Origin: Flavobacterium laiguense
GTDB taxonomy: Bacteria > Bacteroidota > Bacteroidia > Flavobacteriales > Flavobacteriaceae
Assembly: GCF_003097655.1 (NCBI RefSeq)
Contig: NZ_QCZH01000017.1
Location: 1 to 64,000 of the forward strand
DNA: 64,000 bases
Direction of reading: 5' to 3'
Positions 54,893 to 64,000 of the stretch are shown here, one piece after another. A model generated the notes under the pieces. It was given only the letters and a program-made list of their open reading frames with translations, searched no databases and had not been told where the DNA came from. Position 1 is the first letter of the stretch. Each line of letters opens with the position of its first letter. A program made the position numbers and the translations under genes.

Positions 54893-54939
54893 TTATAAGT
54901 AGCTTTAAATTGTTTTTTCTGGAATAAAATTAAAATATT

Positions 54940-57030
54940 ATGCAAAGTTTTAGAACCGAAATAGAAGACCCGATTGTTCAAAAAGACATTATCGATTTAG
55001 AAAGAAAAATTGCTTTATTCCGTGACGGGAAAATCGATGACGAACGTTTTCGTAGCCTTCGATTAGCAAGAGGTGTGTACGGTCAACGTCAGGAAGGCGT
55101 TCAAATGATTCGTATCAAACTGCCTTTTGGTAAGGTAACCAGCGAACAATTGCACCGTATTTGTAAAGTTTCAGATGAGTATTCAACTGGGCGTTTGCAC
55201 ATTACAACGCGTCAGGATATTCAAATTCACTATGTAAGTTTGGATAGAACTCCTGAGCTTTGGGCAGAATTAGAGAAAGATGATGTTACCTTGAGAGAAG
55301 CTTGCGGAAACACGGTAAGAAATATTACAGCTAGCGAAACAGCGGGTATTGATGCAGAAGAACCTTTTGATGTATCGCCTTATGCACACGCTTTGTTTCA
55401 ATTTTTCTTGAGAAACCCGGTTTGTCAAGAAATGGGACGTAAATTCAAAATGTCATTTTCTTCTTCGGATAAAGATACGGCTTTGAGTTATTTACACGAT
55501 TTAGGATTTATTCCAAAAGTGGTAAATGGAGAAAGAGGATTTAAAGTAATGCTTGGCGGTGGATTAGGTTCTCAACCGAGTCATGCCGAATTGTTATCTG
55601 AATTTATTCCGGTAAACCAAATTATCCCAACAACCGAAGGGGTTTTAAGAATCTTTGACCGTTATGGCGAAAGAGCCAAACGTTTGAAAGCACGTTTGAA
55701 ATTCTTAATCAAAGATTTGGGTAGAGACGAATTTTTGAGATTGGTGGAGGAAGAGAAAAAAGCCTTGTCTTACCAAACGGTTGAAATTGACACTACAGCT
55801 TTTGACGGAGCGATTCCAACTTCAATATTGGAAGTTCCAAAAGTAGTAATCGAAGATACTGTCGCTTTCGAAGCTTGGAAAAAATCAAATGTATTTGCTC
55901 AAAAACAAGCAGGATATGTAGCTATCGGAATCAAAGTGCTTTTAGGAGATTTTTATACAGACAAAGCGAGATTATTGGCTGATTTAGTTAAAAATTATGC
56001 AGCTAATGAATTGCGTTTTTCATTAAGACAAAACATTGTTATTCGTCATATAAAAGAAGAAGATTTGCCTTTTTTCTATCAAGAATTGGCCAAACTGGAT
56101 TTTGTAACTTTAGGATACAATACTATCGGAGACATCACAGCTTGTCCAGGTACAGATACTTGTAATTTAGGAATCGCAAGCAGTACTGGTATTGCAGATG
56201 AATTAGAAAGAGTATTAAAAACAGAATATCCACAATACAGCAACAACCAAGAAATCGCAATAAAAATTAGCGGTTGTATGAATGCTTGTGGACAACACAA
56301 TATGGCTGAAATTGGTTTCCAAGGAATGTCTATTAATGCAGGAAAATTGGTAGCTCCCGCACTTCAGGTATTATTAGGTGGTGGAAATTTAGGAAATGGA
56401 GAAGGACGTTTTTCGGATAAAGTAATCAAAATACCAAGCCGTAGAGGACCGGATGCTTTGCGTTATATCTTAAATGATTTTGAAGCAAACGCTAACGGAT
56501 TATCTTTCTTGAATTATTACGATGCCAAAGGAGAGAAATATTTTTATGAATTCTTGAAACCATTGGCCGATGTAACTAATTTAACCGAAGCTGATTTTGT
56601 AGATTGGGGAAATGCCGATAACTACGTAAAAGCGGTTGGAGTTGGAGAATGTGCCGGTGTTGTAATTGATTTAGTGGCTACTTTAATTTTTGAAGCCAAA
56701 GACAAATTAACTTTTGCTCAAGAAGCTTTCGAAGATAAAAAATGGTCTGATGCTATTTATTTAGCGTATGCTGGATTTGTAAATGGAGCCAAAGCATTAT
56801 TATTGGCCGAAAACGAAAAGACAAACCACCACGCTGGAATTATCGATTTGTTTGATACCGTTTTCATCGAAAGTAAAAAAATCGAGTTGGATTCCCCTTT
56901 CAAAGATTTAGTTTATCAAATCAAAGCGGATGAGCCATCAGAAGCGTTCGCACAAAAATACATACAAGATGCTATCACTTTCTTCGGAAAAATAGAAGCA
57001 TACAGAGCCAAAGATTTAGCTAATGCATAA
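54940..57030 (+). CDS. cysI: Siroheme sulfite/nitrite reductase with C-terminal HEPN-like domain
   Basis: Six-electron reduction of sulfite to sulfide. 696 residues. Two nitrite/sulfite-reductase ferredoxin-like repeats and siroheme domains; C402, C408, C446 and C450 (ACPGTDTC and GCMNACG) hold the [4Fe-4S]-siroheme. Residues about 580-696 form an extra all-helical domain (DAIYLAYAGFVNGAKALLL) resembling HEPN, which I recall from Bacteroidota homologues. Sulfite is favoured over nitrite because of the cys neighbours. Its end overlaps cobA by 8 bases. Confidence 0.92.
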   Translation: MQSFRTEIEDPIVQKDIIDLERKIALFRDGKIDDERFRSLRLARGVYGQRQEGVQMIRIKLPFGKVTSEQLHRICKVSDEYSTGRLHITTRQDIQIHYVSLDRTPELWAELEKDDVTLREACGNTVRNITASETAGIDAEEPFDVSPYAHALFQFFLRNPVCQEMGRKFKMSFSSSDKDTALSYLHDLGFIPKVVNGERGFKVMLGGGLGSQPSHAELLSEFIPVNQIIPTTEGVLRIFDRYGERAKRLKARLKFLIKDLGRDEFLRLVEEEKKALSYQTVEIDTTAFDGAIPTSILEVPKVVIEDTVAFEAWKKSNVFAQKQAGYVAIGIKVLLGDFYTDKARLLADLVKNYAANELRFSLRQNIVIRHIKEEDLPFFYQELAKLDFVTLGYNTIGDITACPGTDTCNLGIASSTGIADELERVLKTEYPQYSNNQEIAIKISGCMNACGQHNMAEIGFQGMSINAGKLVAPALQVLLGGGNLGNGEGRFSDKVIKIPSRRGPDALRYILNDFEANANGLSFLNYYDAKGEKYFYEFLKPLADVTNLTEADFVDWGNADNYVKAVGVGECAGVVIDLVATLIFEAKDKLTFAQEAFEDKKWSDAIYLAYAGFVNGAKALLLAENEKTNHHAGIIDLFDTVFIESKKIELDSPFKDLVYQIKADEPSEAFAQKYIQDAITFFGKIEAYRAKDLANA

Positions 57031-57802
57031 ACAAATGATACAACCCAAAGTAACTTTAGTAGGCGCCGGACCTGGTGATCCAGATTTGCTTACGCTGAAA
57101 GGTGTAAAAGCACTTGCTGAAGCAAATGTGGTTTTGTATGATGCCTTGGCCAATGAGGAAATAATGAATCATGCTCCTCAAAATGCCATAAAAATATTTG
57201 TGGGTAAAAGAATTGGTTGTCATGAATATTCGCAAGATCAAATCAATCAGTTGATTGTCGATAATGCGCTGACTTATGGTCATGTGGTTCGGTTAAAAGG
57301 TGGAGATCCATTTATTTTCGGTAGAGGTAGTGAAGAGATAGAATATGTAGAAAGTTTTGGAATCCCTACATTTGTAGTACCCGGAATTTCATCAGCGATT
57401 GCAGTTCCCGCTTATCAGGGAATTTCATTGACCAAAAGAGGAACTTCCGAAAGTTTTTGGGTAATCACAGGAACCACTTCCGATAGAGATTTGTCCAAAG
57501 ACATCGCTCTCGCAGCACAATCATCAGCAACAGTGGTGATTTTGATGGGAATGAGTAAACTATCACAAATTGTTACTTTATTTCAAAAAGAATCCAAAGG
57601 AGAAACACCCGTTGCGATTATTCAAAACGGAACAACACCAAATGAAAAAATAGGTGTAGGAACAATTGATACGATTCAAGAAGTGGTTGTTGCGAATAAA
57701 TTAAGTTCGCCAGCTATTATCGTAATTGGAGAAGTAGTCAAAGAAAGCAATAAATTAAAAGGCTTTTACGAAGAATTTTTATCAAAAGAAATTATCTCAT
57801 AA
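57023..57802 (+). CDS. cobA: Uroporphyrinogen-III C-methyltransferase
   Basis: SAM-dependent enzyme making precorrin-2 for siroheme. 259 residues with VGAGPGDPDLLTLKG near the start, VVRLKGGDPFIFGRG and the VPGISSAIAVPAYQGI stretch. It overlaps the reductase gene by 8 bases. A second ATG at 57035 is an alternative start. It supplies the siroheme used by the reductase encoded just upstream. Confidence 0.96.
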   Translation: MHKQMIQPKVTLVGAGPGDPDLLTLKGVKALAEANVVLYDALANEEIMNHAPQNAIKIFVGKRIGCHEYSQDQINQLIVDNALTYGHVVRLKGGDPFIFGRGSEEIEYVESFGIPTFVVPGISSAIAVPAYQGISLTKRGTSESFWVITGTTSDRDLSKDIALAAQSSATVVILMGMSKLSQIVTLFQKESKGETPVAIIQNGTTPNEKIGVGTIDTIQEVVVANKLSSPAIIVIGEVVKESNKLKGFYEEFLSKEIIS

Positions 57803-57889
57803 AGCAATAAAACTCCAAAGAGCGATAATTAATTTGTAGCTTTGATAGCTTGGAAAAATTTCAATTAGATAAAAAATAAAGGAACAACA

Positions 57890-58465
57890 ATGGAAAGAAA
57901 CGAATTATATCCCATTTTTTTAAAACTACACAACCTCAATGTACTTATCGTAGGTGGTGGAAATGTAGGGTTAGAAAAGCTGTCGTTCATGTTGAAATCC
58001 AGTCCCAATGCCAATGTTGAGGTAGTGGCGCCAAAGTTCTTGCCCGAATTGGAAGCATTAGTTGAAAAACATCCTTCGGTAAAATTGACCCAAGCGAAGT
58101 TCAAGAAAAAAATGCTCAAGAAACGCAGCATGGTTATTGCCTGTACCGATGATTTGAAAGTAAACAAACGAGTGTACGATTTGTCCCGAAAAAGATATCT
58201 CATTTGTAATATTGCAGATACACCCGATTTATGCGATTATTATTTGGGAGGCATTGTAACCAAAGGAAATGTAAAAATAGCCATTTCGACCAACGGGAAA
58301 TCACCAACGACAGCCAAAAGATTACGCGAGTTTTTTGAAGAAGTAATTCCGGAGGACATCAATAAAATGGTCGAAAACCTGAATGAATACCGAAAGACTT
58401 TAAAAGGGAATTTCGAAGAAAAAGTCCAAAAGATGAACGAAATTACAGAGTCGTTGAAGAAGTAA
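57890..58465 (+). CDS. cysG: Precorrin-2 dehydrogenase / sirohydrochlorin ferrochelatase
   Basis: Completes siroheme: NAD-dependent oxidation of precorrin-2 and iron insertion. 191 residues, matching the N-terminal part of E. coli CysG (the Met8p/YlnF type). The NAD-binding LIVGGGNVGLEKL lies at residues 17-29, and NIADTPDLCDYYLGGIV with KIAISTNGKSPTTAKRLRE lies in the second half. It follows cobA after 87 bases that contain a TAGCTTTG -7 box (57837-57844). Confidence 0.93.
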   Translation: MERNELYPIFLKLHNLNVLIVGGGNVGLEKLSFMLKSSPNANVEVVAPKFLPELEALVEKHPSVKLTQAKFKKKMLKKRSMVIACTDDLKVNKRVYDLSRKRYLICNIADTPDLCDYYLGGIVTKGNVKIAISTNGKSPTTAKRLREFFEEVIPEDINKMVENLNEYRKTLKGNFEEKVQKMNEITESLKK

Positions 58466-58609
58466 GTAGATTTCAGAGAATATAACGAATGGGAACTTTT
58501 CCTTCGGAGAAAAGAAAAAAACAGTTTGTGATAATTATCATTTAAACTAACAAAATGGATTCGTTCATTTGCACACAAATTTTAGCATAATTATATAAAG
58601 AATAAAAAA

Positions 58610-59662
58610 ATGGTTAAAACAGACATACTTATAATAGGAGCAGGACCAACAGGTTTATTTGCAGTTTTTGAAGCGGGATTATTAAAATTAAAATGTCATA
58701 TTCTGGATGCTTTACCGCAACCAGGCGGGCAATTATCTGAGTTGTATCCTAAAAAGCCTATCTATGATATTCCGGGATTTCCAGAAGTATTGGCAGGTGA
58801 TTTGGTTGATAATTTAATGGAACAAATCAAGCAATTCGAACCAGGGTTTACTCTTGGCGAGCGTGCAGAAACTATCGAAAAACAAGAAGACGGAAGCTTT
58901 ATTGTTACGTCTAATAAAGGAAAAAGATTCCACGCTTCTGTAGTAGCCATTGCAGGAGGTTTGGGAAGTTTTGAACCAAGAAAACCACTTATCGAAGACA
59001 TCGAATTTTACGAAGATAAAGGGGTGAAATACTTTATCAAAAATCCAGAAAAATTCAGAGACAAAAGAGTTGTGATTTCTGGAGGAGGAGATTCAGCTTT
59101 AGACTGGAGTATTTTCTTGTCGAACATTGCTTCAGAGGTAACTTTGATTCACCGTAGAAACGAATTCCGTGGTGCTTTAGATTCTGTAGAAAAAGTACAG
59201 GAATTGAAAAATGCCGGAAAAATAAAAATGATTACTCCAGGAGAAGTAATTGGTTTAAACGGTGCTGAGCATTTAGAATCTGTAGATGTTGAAGAAGATG
59301 GTGCACACCAAAACATAAAATGCGATTATTTTATTCCACTTTTCGGATTGACACCAAAATTAGGTCCAATTGCACACTGGGGATTAGAAATCGAAAAAAA
59401 TGCCATCAAAGTAAACAATGCTTTAGATTATCAAACGAATATTCCTGGAATCTTCGCCATTGGTGACGTAAACACCTATCCAGGGAAATTAAAATTGATT
59501 CTTTGCGGATTCCACGAAGCCACATTAATGTGTCAAGCGGCTTACCAAATCATCAATCCGGGTAAAAAATATGTGATGAAATACACTACCGTTTCCGGAG
59601 TTGACGGATTTGACGGTACTCGTAAAGAAGCTCCAAAAGCAGTAGTGAAAGCGATTGTATAA
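58610..59662 (+). CDS. Ferredoxin-NADP reductase, thioredoxin-reductase-like
   Basis: FAD/NADPH flavoenzyme, 350 residues. FAD loop IIGAGPTGLFAVFEAG at 7-22, NADPH loop ISGGGDSALDW near residue 162 and the second FAD motif GIFAIGDVNTYPG. It has no CxxC disulfide of true thioredoxin reductases, so it fits the TrxR-like ferredoxin/flavodoxin-NADP reductases. Being next to the siroheme reductase it is a likely electron source for sulfite reduction, though the ferredoxin gene is not in the window. Confidence 0.9.
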   Translation: MVKTDILIIGAGPTGLFAVFEAGLLKLKCHILDALPQPGGQLSELYPKKPIYDIPGFPEVLAGDLVDNLMEQIKQFEPGFTLGERAETIEKQEDGSFIVTSNKGKRFHASVVAIAGGLGSFEPRKPLIEDIEFYEDKGVKYFIKNPEKFRDKRVVISGGGDSALDWSIFLSNIASEVTLIHRRNEFRGALDSVEKVQELKNAGKIKMITPGEVIGLNGAEHLESVDVEEDGAHQNIKCDYFIPLFGLTPKLGPIAHWGLEIEKNAIKVNNALDYQTNIPGIFAIGDVNTYPGKLKLILCGFHEATLMCQAAYQIINPGKKYVMKYTTVSGVDGFDGTRKEAPKAVVKAIV

Positions 59663-59682
59663 ATATTTAAGATTTTTGATTA

Positions 59683-59737
59683 ACGATTTTAGACATTAGA
59701 TTTCTGTAACATTTTGAAATCTAATATCTAAAATCGT
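59683..59737. repeat. TAGATTT-type inverted repeat after the reductase
   Basis: ACGATTTTAGACATTAGATTTC (59683-59704, shown here by its ends ACGATTT and GATTTC) pairs with 59716-59737 with one mismatch, followed by TTTTTC. It may serve as the terminator of the sulfur gene set. Confidence 0.6.
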
Positions 59738-59768
59738 TTTTCATTATTCAAAAATCTACTGTATTTTG

Positions 59769-59776
59769 TACCTTTG
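59769..59776 (+). promoter_or_regulatory. -7 element of the toxin-antitoxin pair
   Basis: TACCTTTG, an exact TAnnTTTG match 24 bases before the antitoxin start. Confidence 0.5.
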
Positions 59777-59799
59777 TGAGACATCAAAATTAATTCATT

Positions 59800-60024
59800 A
59801 TGAATTTAGTAACAAGAAAATCCAATTTTATTCAAGAATTATCCAATATAGATGAAAGTCTTTTGGAAAAACTGGAACTGTTGGTAAAGGCTAGTAAAAA
59901 GGATTGGTACAGTGAATTGTCAGCGCAGGAAAAAGAAGAAATTGAAATTGGAATTTCTCAAGCTGATAATAATGAATTGGTAAGCCATTCAGCCGTTATG
60001 GATAAATTCAAGAAATGGCATTAG
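59800..60024 (+). CDS. Antitoxin component of a ParE-type pair
   Basis: 74 residues, acidic, helical, with ending SHSAVMDKFKKWH. Such proteins of Bacteroidota precede RelE/ParE toxins and neutralise them. The downstream toxin frame starts inside its end (10-base overlap). The antitoxin frame is intact while the toxin carries a nonsense codon. Confidence 0.72.
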   Translation: MNLVTRKSNFIQELSNIDESLLEKLELLVKASKKDWYSELSAQEKEEIEIGISQADNNELVSHSAVMDKFKKWH

Positions 60025-60308
60025 CTATTAAATGGACACCGCAGGCAGAAAAAGGTTTAGATGGTACGCTTCTTTATTTGGAGAAATTTTGGTCAATAAA
60101 AGAAATTTTGCAATTGGAAGCAAAAATAAAACAGGTTACAAGTCTAATCATTCTTTACCCTGAATTATTCCCAAAATAAAAAACGAACCAAAATTTACAC
60201 AAAGCAATTATAGACAAAAATAATTATCTGGTTTATCGAGTGAACGCTAAGATGAGACGAATTGAGATTGTTAATTTTAGAGGCACTAAGCAAAAGCCAA
60301 AGTACTAA
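60015..60308 (+). pseudogene. ParE/RelE-type toxin with in-frame stop
   Basis: From the ATG at 60015 the frame reads MALAIKWTPQAEKGLDG through PELFPK, then TAA at 60177-60179. The same frame then continues KTNQNLHKAIIDKNNYLVYR and VNAKMRRIEIVNFRGTKQKPKY to a normal stop at 60306. The 97-residue reading with the stop suppressed is a complete ParE-family toxin, so one codon change has inactivated it. Confidence 0.85.
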
Positions 60309-60519
60309 AGTGTCAGCTAAGAAAGAAGTCTTGGCAAACCATTGTTTAATCTAGCTTAGGATTTGAAAAGTTTAAAATTTATGTATTGAGTCGGTATGGA
60401 GACAATCTTAAACTTTTTTTAAACAATTTAAGCAACATTAAACAGTTTTAAACTTTTAAAAAAACTTGCAATTGTTGGCGTTATGTCGTTTCTTTGCACT
60501 GTTCCTATTTTTATTGAAA

Positions 60520-60623
60520 GTTATCACGAAAGGCGGAGGGAAAAGACCCGATGAAACCTTAGCAACCCTTTACTATTTTAAAGAAGGTGCTACATTCTAC
60601 CACGTATAGCGCGGATAGATAAC
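60520..60623 (+). promoter_or_regulatory. SAM-I (S-box) riboswitch before metH part 1
   Basis: P1 is GTTATC (60520-60525) with GATAAC (60618-60623). The core strings GGCGGAGGGAAAAGACCC, GATGAAACCTTAGCAACC and AAGGTGCTACATTCTACC match the S-box and closely match the element at 44273-44377. It lies about 270 bases before the metH start, with a dispersed repeat in between. Confidence 0.93.
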
Positions 60624-60716
60624 ACAAGAATACATCCCCGTATTCCTCAAACCTTTTCCTGACAACATATCGATATTTTTTTTAGAGCGAATGATTGGTG
60701 CTTTTATGCCATTATC

Positions 60717-60808
60717 GTTCCCGCTGTACGCTATATCTTTTTTTTACACCTGACAGGTTTCTAAAACCTGTCAGGTGTAAAAAAAAGGATGCCGCTTCCA
60801 TCGGGGCT
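60717..60808. repeat. Palindromic repeat, GGATGCCG type, copy 2
   Basis: CGCTGTACGCTATATCTTTT, a stem-loop (ACACCTGACAGGTTT with AAACCTGTCAGGTGT), AAAAGGATGCCGCTTCC and ATCGGGGCT. Flanks as at 33885-33980; the inner stem is different. It stands between the riboswitch and metH part 1 and must be read through by the metH transcript. Confidence 0.75.
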
Positions 60809-60890
60809 AAAGAGCTAGAATTAGGAATTTTTGAAAGTAATAATAAATAATAAGCTTAGCGCCTTTGCGTCTTTGCGAGAAATAAAAAAT

Positions 60891-61892
60891 ATGTCAACAA
60901 TTCAAGAAGAAATAAAAAAGAGAATACTCGTGCTTGATGGAGCCATGGGAACCATGCTGCAACGTTATAATTTCTCCGAAGAAGATTTTCGTGGCGAACG
61001 ATTCAAGGATTTTCCACATTCTCTAAAAGGGAACAATGATTTATTGTCCCTGACGCAACCTCAAGCCATCAAAGCGGTGCACGCAGCGTATTTTGAGGCA
61101 GGAGCCGATATTGTAGAAACCAATACTTTCTCGGGAACCACCATCGGAATGGCGGATTATTACCTGGAAGAATACGTTTATGAATTGAATTATGAATCGG
61201 CCAAACTAGCCCGTGAAGTAGCCGATGAATTCACTGCCAAAAATCCAAACCAGCCTCGATTTGTGGCCGGTTCTATTGGCCCAACAAACCGTACGGCCAG
61301 TATGTCACCCGATGTAAACGACCCGGGATACAGAGCCGTAACTTTTGATGATTTGCGTATTGCCTACAAACAACAAGTAGAAGCCTTAATGGACGGTGGT
61401 TGTGATTTACTTTTGGTGGAAACCATATTCGATACTTTAAATGCAAAAGCAGCCCTTTTTGCTATCGAAGAAGTCAAAGAAGAACGTTCGATTGATATTC
61501 CTATTATGGTTTCAGGAACAATAACGGATGCTTCGGGAAGAACACTTTCGGGACAAACTGTAGAAGCTTTTTTGGTTTCGGTTTCGCATATTCCGTTGTT
61601 GAGCGTTGGATTCAATTGTGCCCTTGGTGCCGATTTATTGAAACCCTATTTGCAAACCTTGTCGCAAAACACTTCGTTCAACGTGTCGGCGCATCCCAAT
61701 GCAGGATTGCCTAACGCCTTTGGAGAATACGATGAAACCCCGGAGCAAATGCAAGCCTTCATCAAAGAATATTTAGACGATAATTTAATAAACATCATAG
61801 GCGGTTGTTGCGGAACAACTCCAAATCACATCAAATTGATTGCAGATATAGCGAAGAATTATAAACCGAGAGTTTCGACGGCGGTGATGTAG
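60891..61892 (+). CDS. metH: Methionine synthase part 1: homocysteine-binding domain
   Basis: Homocysteine S-methyltransferase module of cobalamin-dependent methionine synthase. 333 residues with [11 protein letters not shown] near the start and zinc Cys in FNCALGAD and GGCCGTTP. In many bacteria this is the N-terminal module of one MetH chain; here it ends with its own stop. The frame runs to 60831, but the ATG at 60891 ([18 protein letters not shown]) gives the usual start. The remaining modules are at 62722 onward. Confidence 0.94.
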   Translation: MSTIQEEIKKRILVLDGAMGTMLQRYNFSEEDFRGERFKDFPHSLKGNNDLLSLTQPQAIKAVHAAYFEAGADIVETNTFSGTTIGMADYYLEEYVYELNYESAKLAREVADEFTAKNPNQPRFVAGSIGPTNRTASMSPDVNDPGYRAVTFDDLRIAYKQQVEALMDGGCDLLLVETIFDTLNAKAALFAIEEVKEERSIDIPIMVSGTITDASGRTLSGQTVEAFLVSVSHIPLLSVGFNCALGADLLKPYLQTLSQNTSFNVSAHPNAGLPNAFGEYDETPEQMQAFIKEYLDDNLINIIGGCCGTTPNHIKLIADIAKNYKPRVSTAVM

Positions 61893-61980
61893 ATTGAAAA
61901 GATTTACTATAATAAAAGATTTAATTAAAAAATAATTGTTTAAAGGTGTGAATGCTGTCTTATCTAAAAAACGAATATAA

Positions 61981-62271
<291 letters not shown>

Positions 62272-62343
62272 TTCTTATTATTGATAGTGCGGATTTGCAA
62301 TCCGTGCCCGCAAAGAGAATAAAAAATATAAAGTTTAGTTATG

Positions 62344-62398
62344 TCATTCCGACGAAGGAGGAATCACATTATGAGATTCCTCCTTCGTCGGAATGACA
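62344..62398. repeat. Perfect 23-bp inverted repeat
   Basis: GTCATTCCGACGAAGGAGGA continues to ATC, then loop ACATTATGA and the exact complement. A dispersed palindromic repeat, first of a cluster in the metH gap. Confidence 0.85.
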
Positions 62399-62419
62399 AA
62401 CGAGACGGCGAGTTTGTGG

Positions 62420-62480
62420 TTGAGTTCCGGAGGAACGACCCATTTTGTAGCAACGGAATTTATTCCGTTGAATGAAAATA
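62420..62480. repeat. REP-like repeat with CAACGGAATTTATTCCGTTG
   Basis: GTTCCGGAGGAACGACCC, then TTTGTAG and the palindrome CAACGGAATTTATTCCGTTG (62451-62470). I recall this type of element from other Bacteroidota genomes. It directly adjoins the repeat at 62344-62398. Confidence 0.7.
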
Positions 62481-62499
62481 GTGTTGAATTTCACAAAAC

Positions 62500-62613
62500 C
62501 CGCGTGAGGGATAGCAGTGAAAAGCCCACAGACCAATGGAGTGCTAACGGAATTGGTCGAGGACTTGCAACGAATAGCCCGACCCGACTTTTTTTGGAGG
62601 GACACGCCCAAAA
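62500..62613. repeat. GTGAGGGATAG...CACGCC repeat, third copy
   Basis: CGCGTGAGGGATAGCAGTG at the left, AATAGCCCGACCCGAC and GGACACGCCCAAA at the right. Ends as at 68-152 and 45461-45580. The inner stem is imperfect here. Confidence 0.7.
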
Positions 62614-62721
62614 AATGAATTGAAATTAAAATAAATATAGCTACAGTTTTTTAACCGTAGACAAAATAATAAAAACACAGAACCTAAGCTACTTAGGTAC
62701 TTAGGAACTCAAAATAAAAAA

Positions 62722-64000
62722 ATGGGACACAATAAACATAGAAGAAACCTGGTATTATCGGGATTAGAGCCCTTAATCATTACGCCAAATAGCGTATTTG
62801 TGAATATTGGGGAGCGAACCAATGTAACAGGTTCCAGAAAGTTCCTTCGATTAATCAAGGAGGAAAAATACGAAGAAGCATTGAGCATTGCCAAAGAGCA
62901 AGTAGAAGGTGGCGCGCAAATCATCGATATTAATATGGATGAGGGAATGCTTGATGGCGTTTATGCGATGACCAAATTCCTGAATTTGATTGCTGCCGAG
63001 CCGGATATTTCTCGTGTGCCCATTATGATTGACAGCTCGAAATGGGAAATCATTGAGGCTGGTTTGAAAGTGGTTCAAGGAAAATGTGTCGTAAACTCAA
63101 TTTCATTAAAAGAAGGAGAAGAGCAATTCATTCATCACGCCAAATTGATCAAACGATACGGAGCTGCGGCAATTATTATGGCTTTTGATGAAACTGGACA
63201 AGCGGATAATTACGACCGTAGAGTAGAAATTTGCCAGCGTTCGTATGATATTTTGGTCAATAAAGTTCATTTTCCACCGCAAGATATCATCTTCGATTTG
63301 AATATATTCCCCGTGGCAACCGGTATGGAGGAACACCGCTTGAATGCTTTGGATTTCTTTAGGGGAACCAAATGGGTTCGGGAAAATTTACCGCACGCAC
63401 ACATTAGTGGTGGGGTGAGTAACGTTTCGTTTTCGTTTAGAGGGAATGACACGGTGAGAGAAGCGATGCACTCGGTTTTCTTGTACCACGCCATTAAAAA
63501 CGGAATGACAATGGGAATTGTAAATCCAGAAATGTTGTCGATTTACGATGAGATTCCAAAAGATTTATTGGAACATGTGGAGGATGTAATTTTGGACAGA
63601 CGCGACGATGCTACAGAACGCTTATTAGATTTTGCCGAAAATGTAAAAGGTGATGTAAAGAGTACTGAAAAAGCAGTTCAAGAATGGCGTTCGGGAACGG
63701 TTCAAGAAAGAATCACACACTCTTTGGTAAAAGGAGTTGATGCATTTATAGAAATAGATGTCGAAGAAGCGCGTTTGGCAGCAACAAAACCGATCGAAGT
63801 TATCGAAATCAACTTGATGACAGGAATGAATGTTGTTGGGGATTTGTTTGGTTCTGGTAAAATGTTTTTGCCGCAAGTGGTAAAATCGGCTCGTGTAATG
63901 AAAAAAGCCGTAGCCTATTTGTTGCCTTATATTGAAGCGAGCAAACAAGCGGGAGACAAACAAGGGAACGGAAAAATATTGATGGCAACTGTAAAAGGCG
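62722..64000 (+). CDS. metH: Methionine synthase part 2: pterin- and cobalamin-binding modules (partial)
   Basis: Starts [18 protein letters not shown] and runs off the window end, so 426 residues are visible. The methyltetrahydrofolate-binding (pterin) domain shows [37 protein letters not shown] and [14 protein letters not shown]. The cobalamin cap helix follows, and the B12-binding domain begins near the edge ([22 protein letters not shown]). The homocysteine module is encoded separately at 60891-61892. The start is chosen because the family's pterin domain begins just after it and the preceding sequence is repeat. Confidence 0.94.
   Translation, partial: MGHNKHRRNLVLSGLEPLIITPNSVFVNIGERTNVTGSRKFLRLIKEEKYEEALSIAKEQVEGGAQIIDINMDEGMLDGVYAMTKFLNLIAAEPDISRVPIMIDSSKWEIIEAGLKVVQGKCVVNSISLKEGEEQFIHHAKLIKRYGAAAIIMAFDETGQADNYDRRVEICQRSYDILVNKVHFPPQDIIFDLNIFPVATGMEEHRLNALDFFRGTKWVRENLPHAHISGGVSNVSFSFRGNDTVREAMHSVFLYHAIKNGMTMGIVNPEMLSIYDEIPKDLLEHVEDVILDRRDDATERLLDFAENVKGDVKSTEKAVQEWRSGTVQERITHSLVKGVDAFIEIDVEEARLAATKPIEVIEINLMTGMNVVGDLFGSGKMFLPQVVKSARVMKKAVAYLLPYIEASKQAGDKQGNGKILMATVKG

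Noticed and set aside
54733-54927. Open frame across the cysN-cysI gap
   Set aside because: Overlaps the end of cysN in another frame and runs through a palindromic repeat; not a gene.
54940-57030. Calling the siroheme reductase a nitrite reductase (nirA)
   Set aside because: Sequence motifs do not separate the two, but the cys neighbours and the absence of nitrate genes favour sulfite.
62369-62623. Open frames on both strands within the repeat cluster between the metH parts
   Set aside because: Both read through dispersed palindromic repeats; no motif on either.

Overview
The window looks like a chromosomal segment of a Flavobacterium-like member of the Bacteroidota. The signs are low GC, A-rich gene starts without clear Shine-Dalgarno sites, promoters of the TTG-N19-TAnnTTTG type, a PorT gene of the type IX secretion system, a lipoprotein TamA/BamA-like barrel, a DUF5686 protein, and a methionine synthase split into two genes. 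No tRNA, rRNA, CRISPR array, prophage or intact insertion sequence was seen.

The left part (1-41.4 kb) is mostly housekeeping. It holds lpxB/surE, a tandem pair of S41 tail-specific proteases, the elongasome operon mreB-mreC-mreD-mrdA-rodA, purH, an ABC permease, a frameshifted cupin-like gene, accD, fbaA, tamL, a SpoU methyltransferase, porT and ubiE. These are followed by folA/thyA, a DUF151 nuclease, etfBA, pdhB, a DUF5686 barrel, a DNA glycosylase, soluble and membrane pyrophosphatases side by side, a HigBA toxin-antitoxin pair, a deoxynucleoside kinase and an M28 peptidase.

The right part (41.4-64 kb) is one large sulfur, methionine and SAM district. metK is read leftward behind a SAM-II-like riboswitch. 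Reading rightward come two tandem leader-ORF/terminator units. The second encodes a Met/Cys-rich peptide with textbook attenuator geometry. It sits in front of a 75-codon ORF that appears to be a collapsed remnant of metY. Then follow a SAM-I riboswitch, metX, thrA (aspartokinase-homoserine dehydrogenase), metZ, an Rrf2 regulator, cysH (APS reductase type), cysD, cysN, a siroheme sulfite/nitrite reductase, cobA, a siroheme synthase, a ferredoxin-NADP reductase-like flavoprotein, a broken ParE-type toxin-antitoxin pair, a second SAM-I riboswitch, and metH in two pieces, the second cut by the window edge.

Together the genes turn sulfate into sulfide (CysDN, CysH, CysI with siroheme from CobA and CysG). 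They turn aspartate into acylhomoserine (ThrA, MetX), join the two to homocysteine (MetZ), methylate it (MetH1/MetH2) and activate methionine to SAM (MetK). SAM is apparently sensed by two riboswitch classes, and Met/Cys charging by a leader peptide. Several families of palindromic intergenic repeats are scattered through the window, densest around the sulfur genes and in the gap between the two metH parts.
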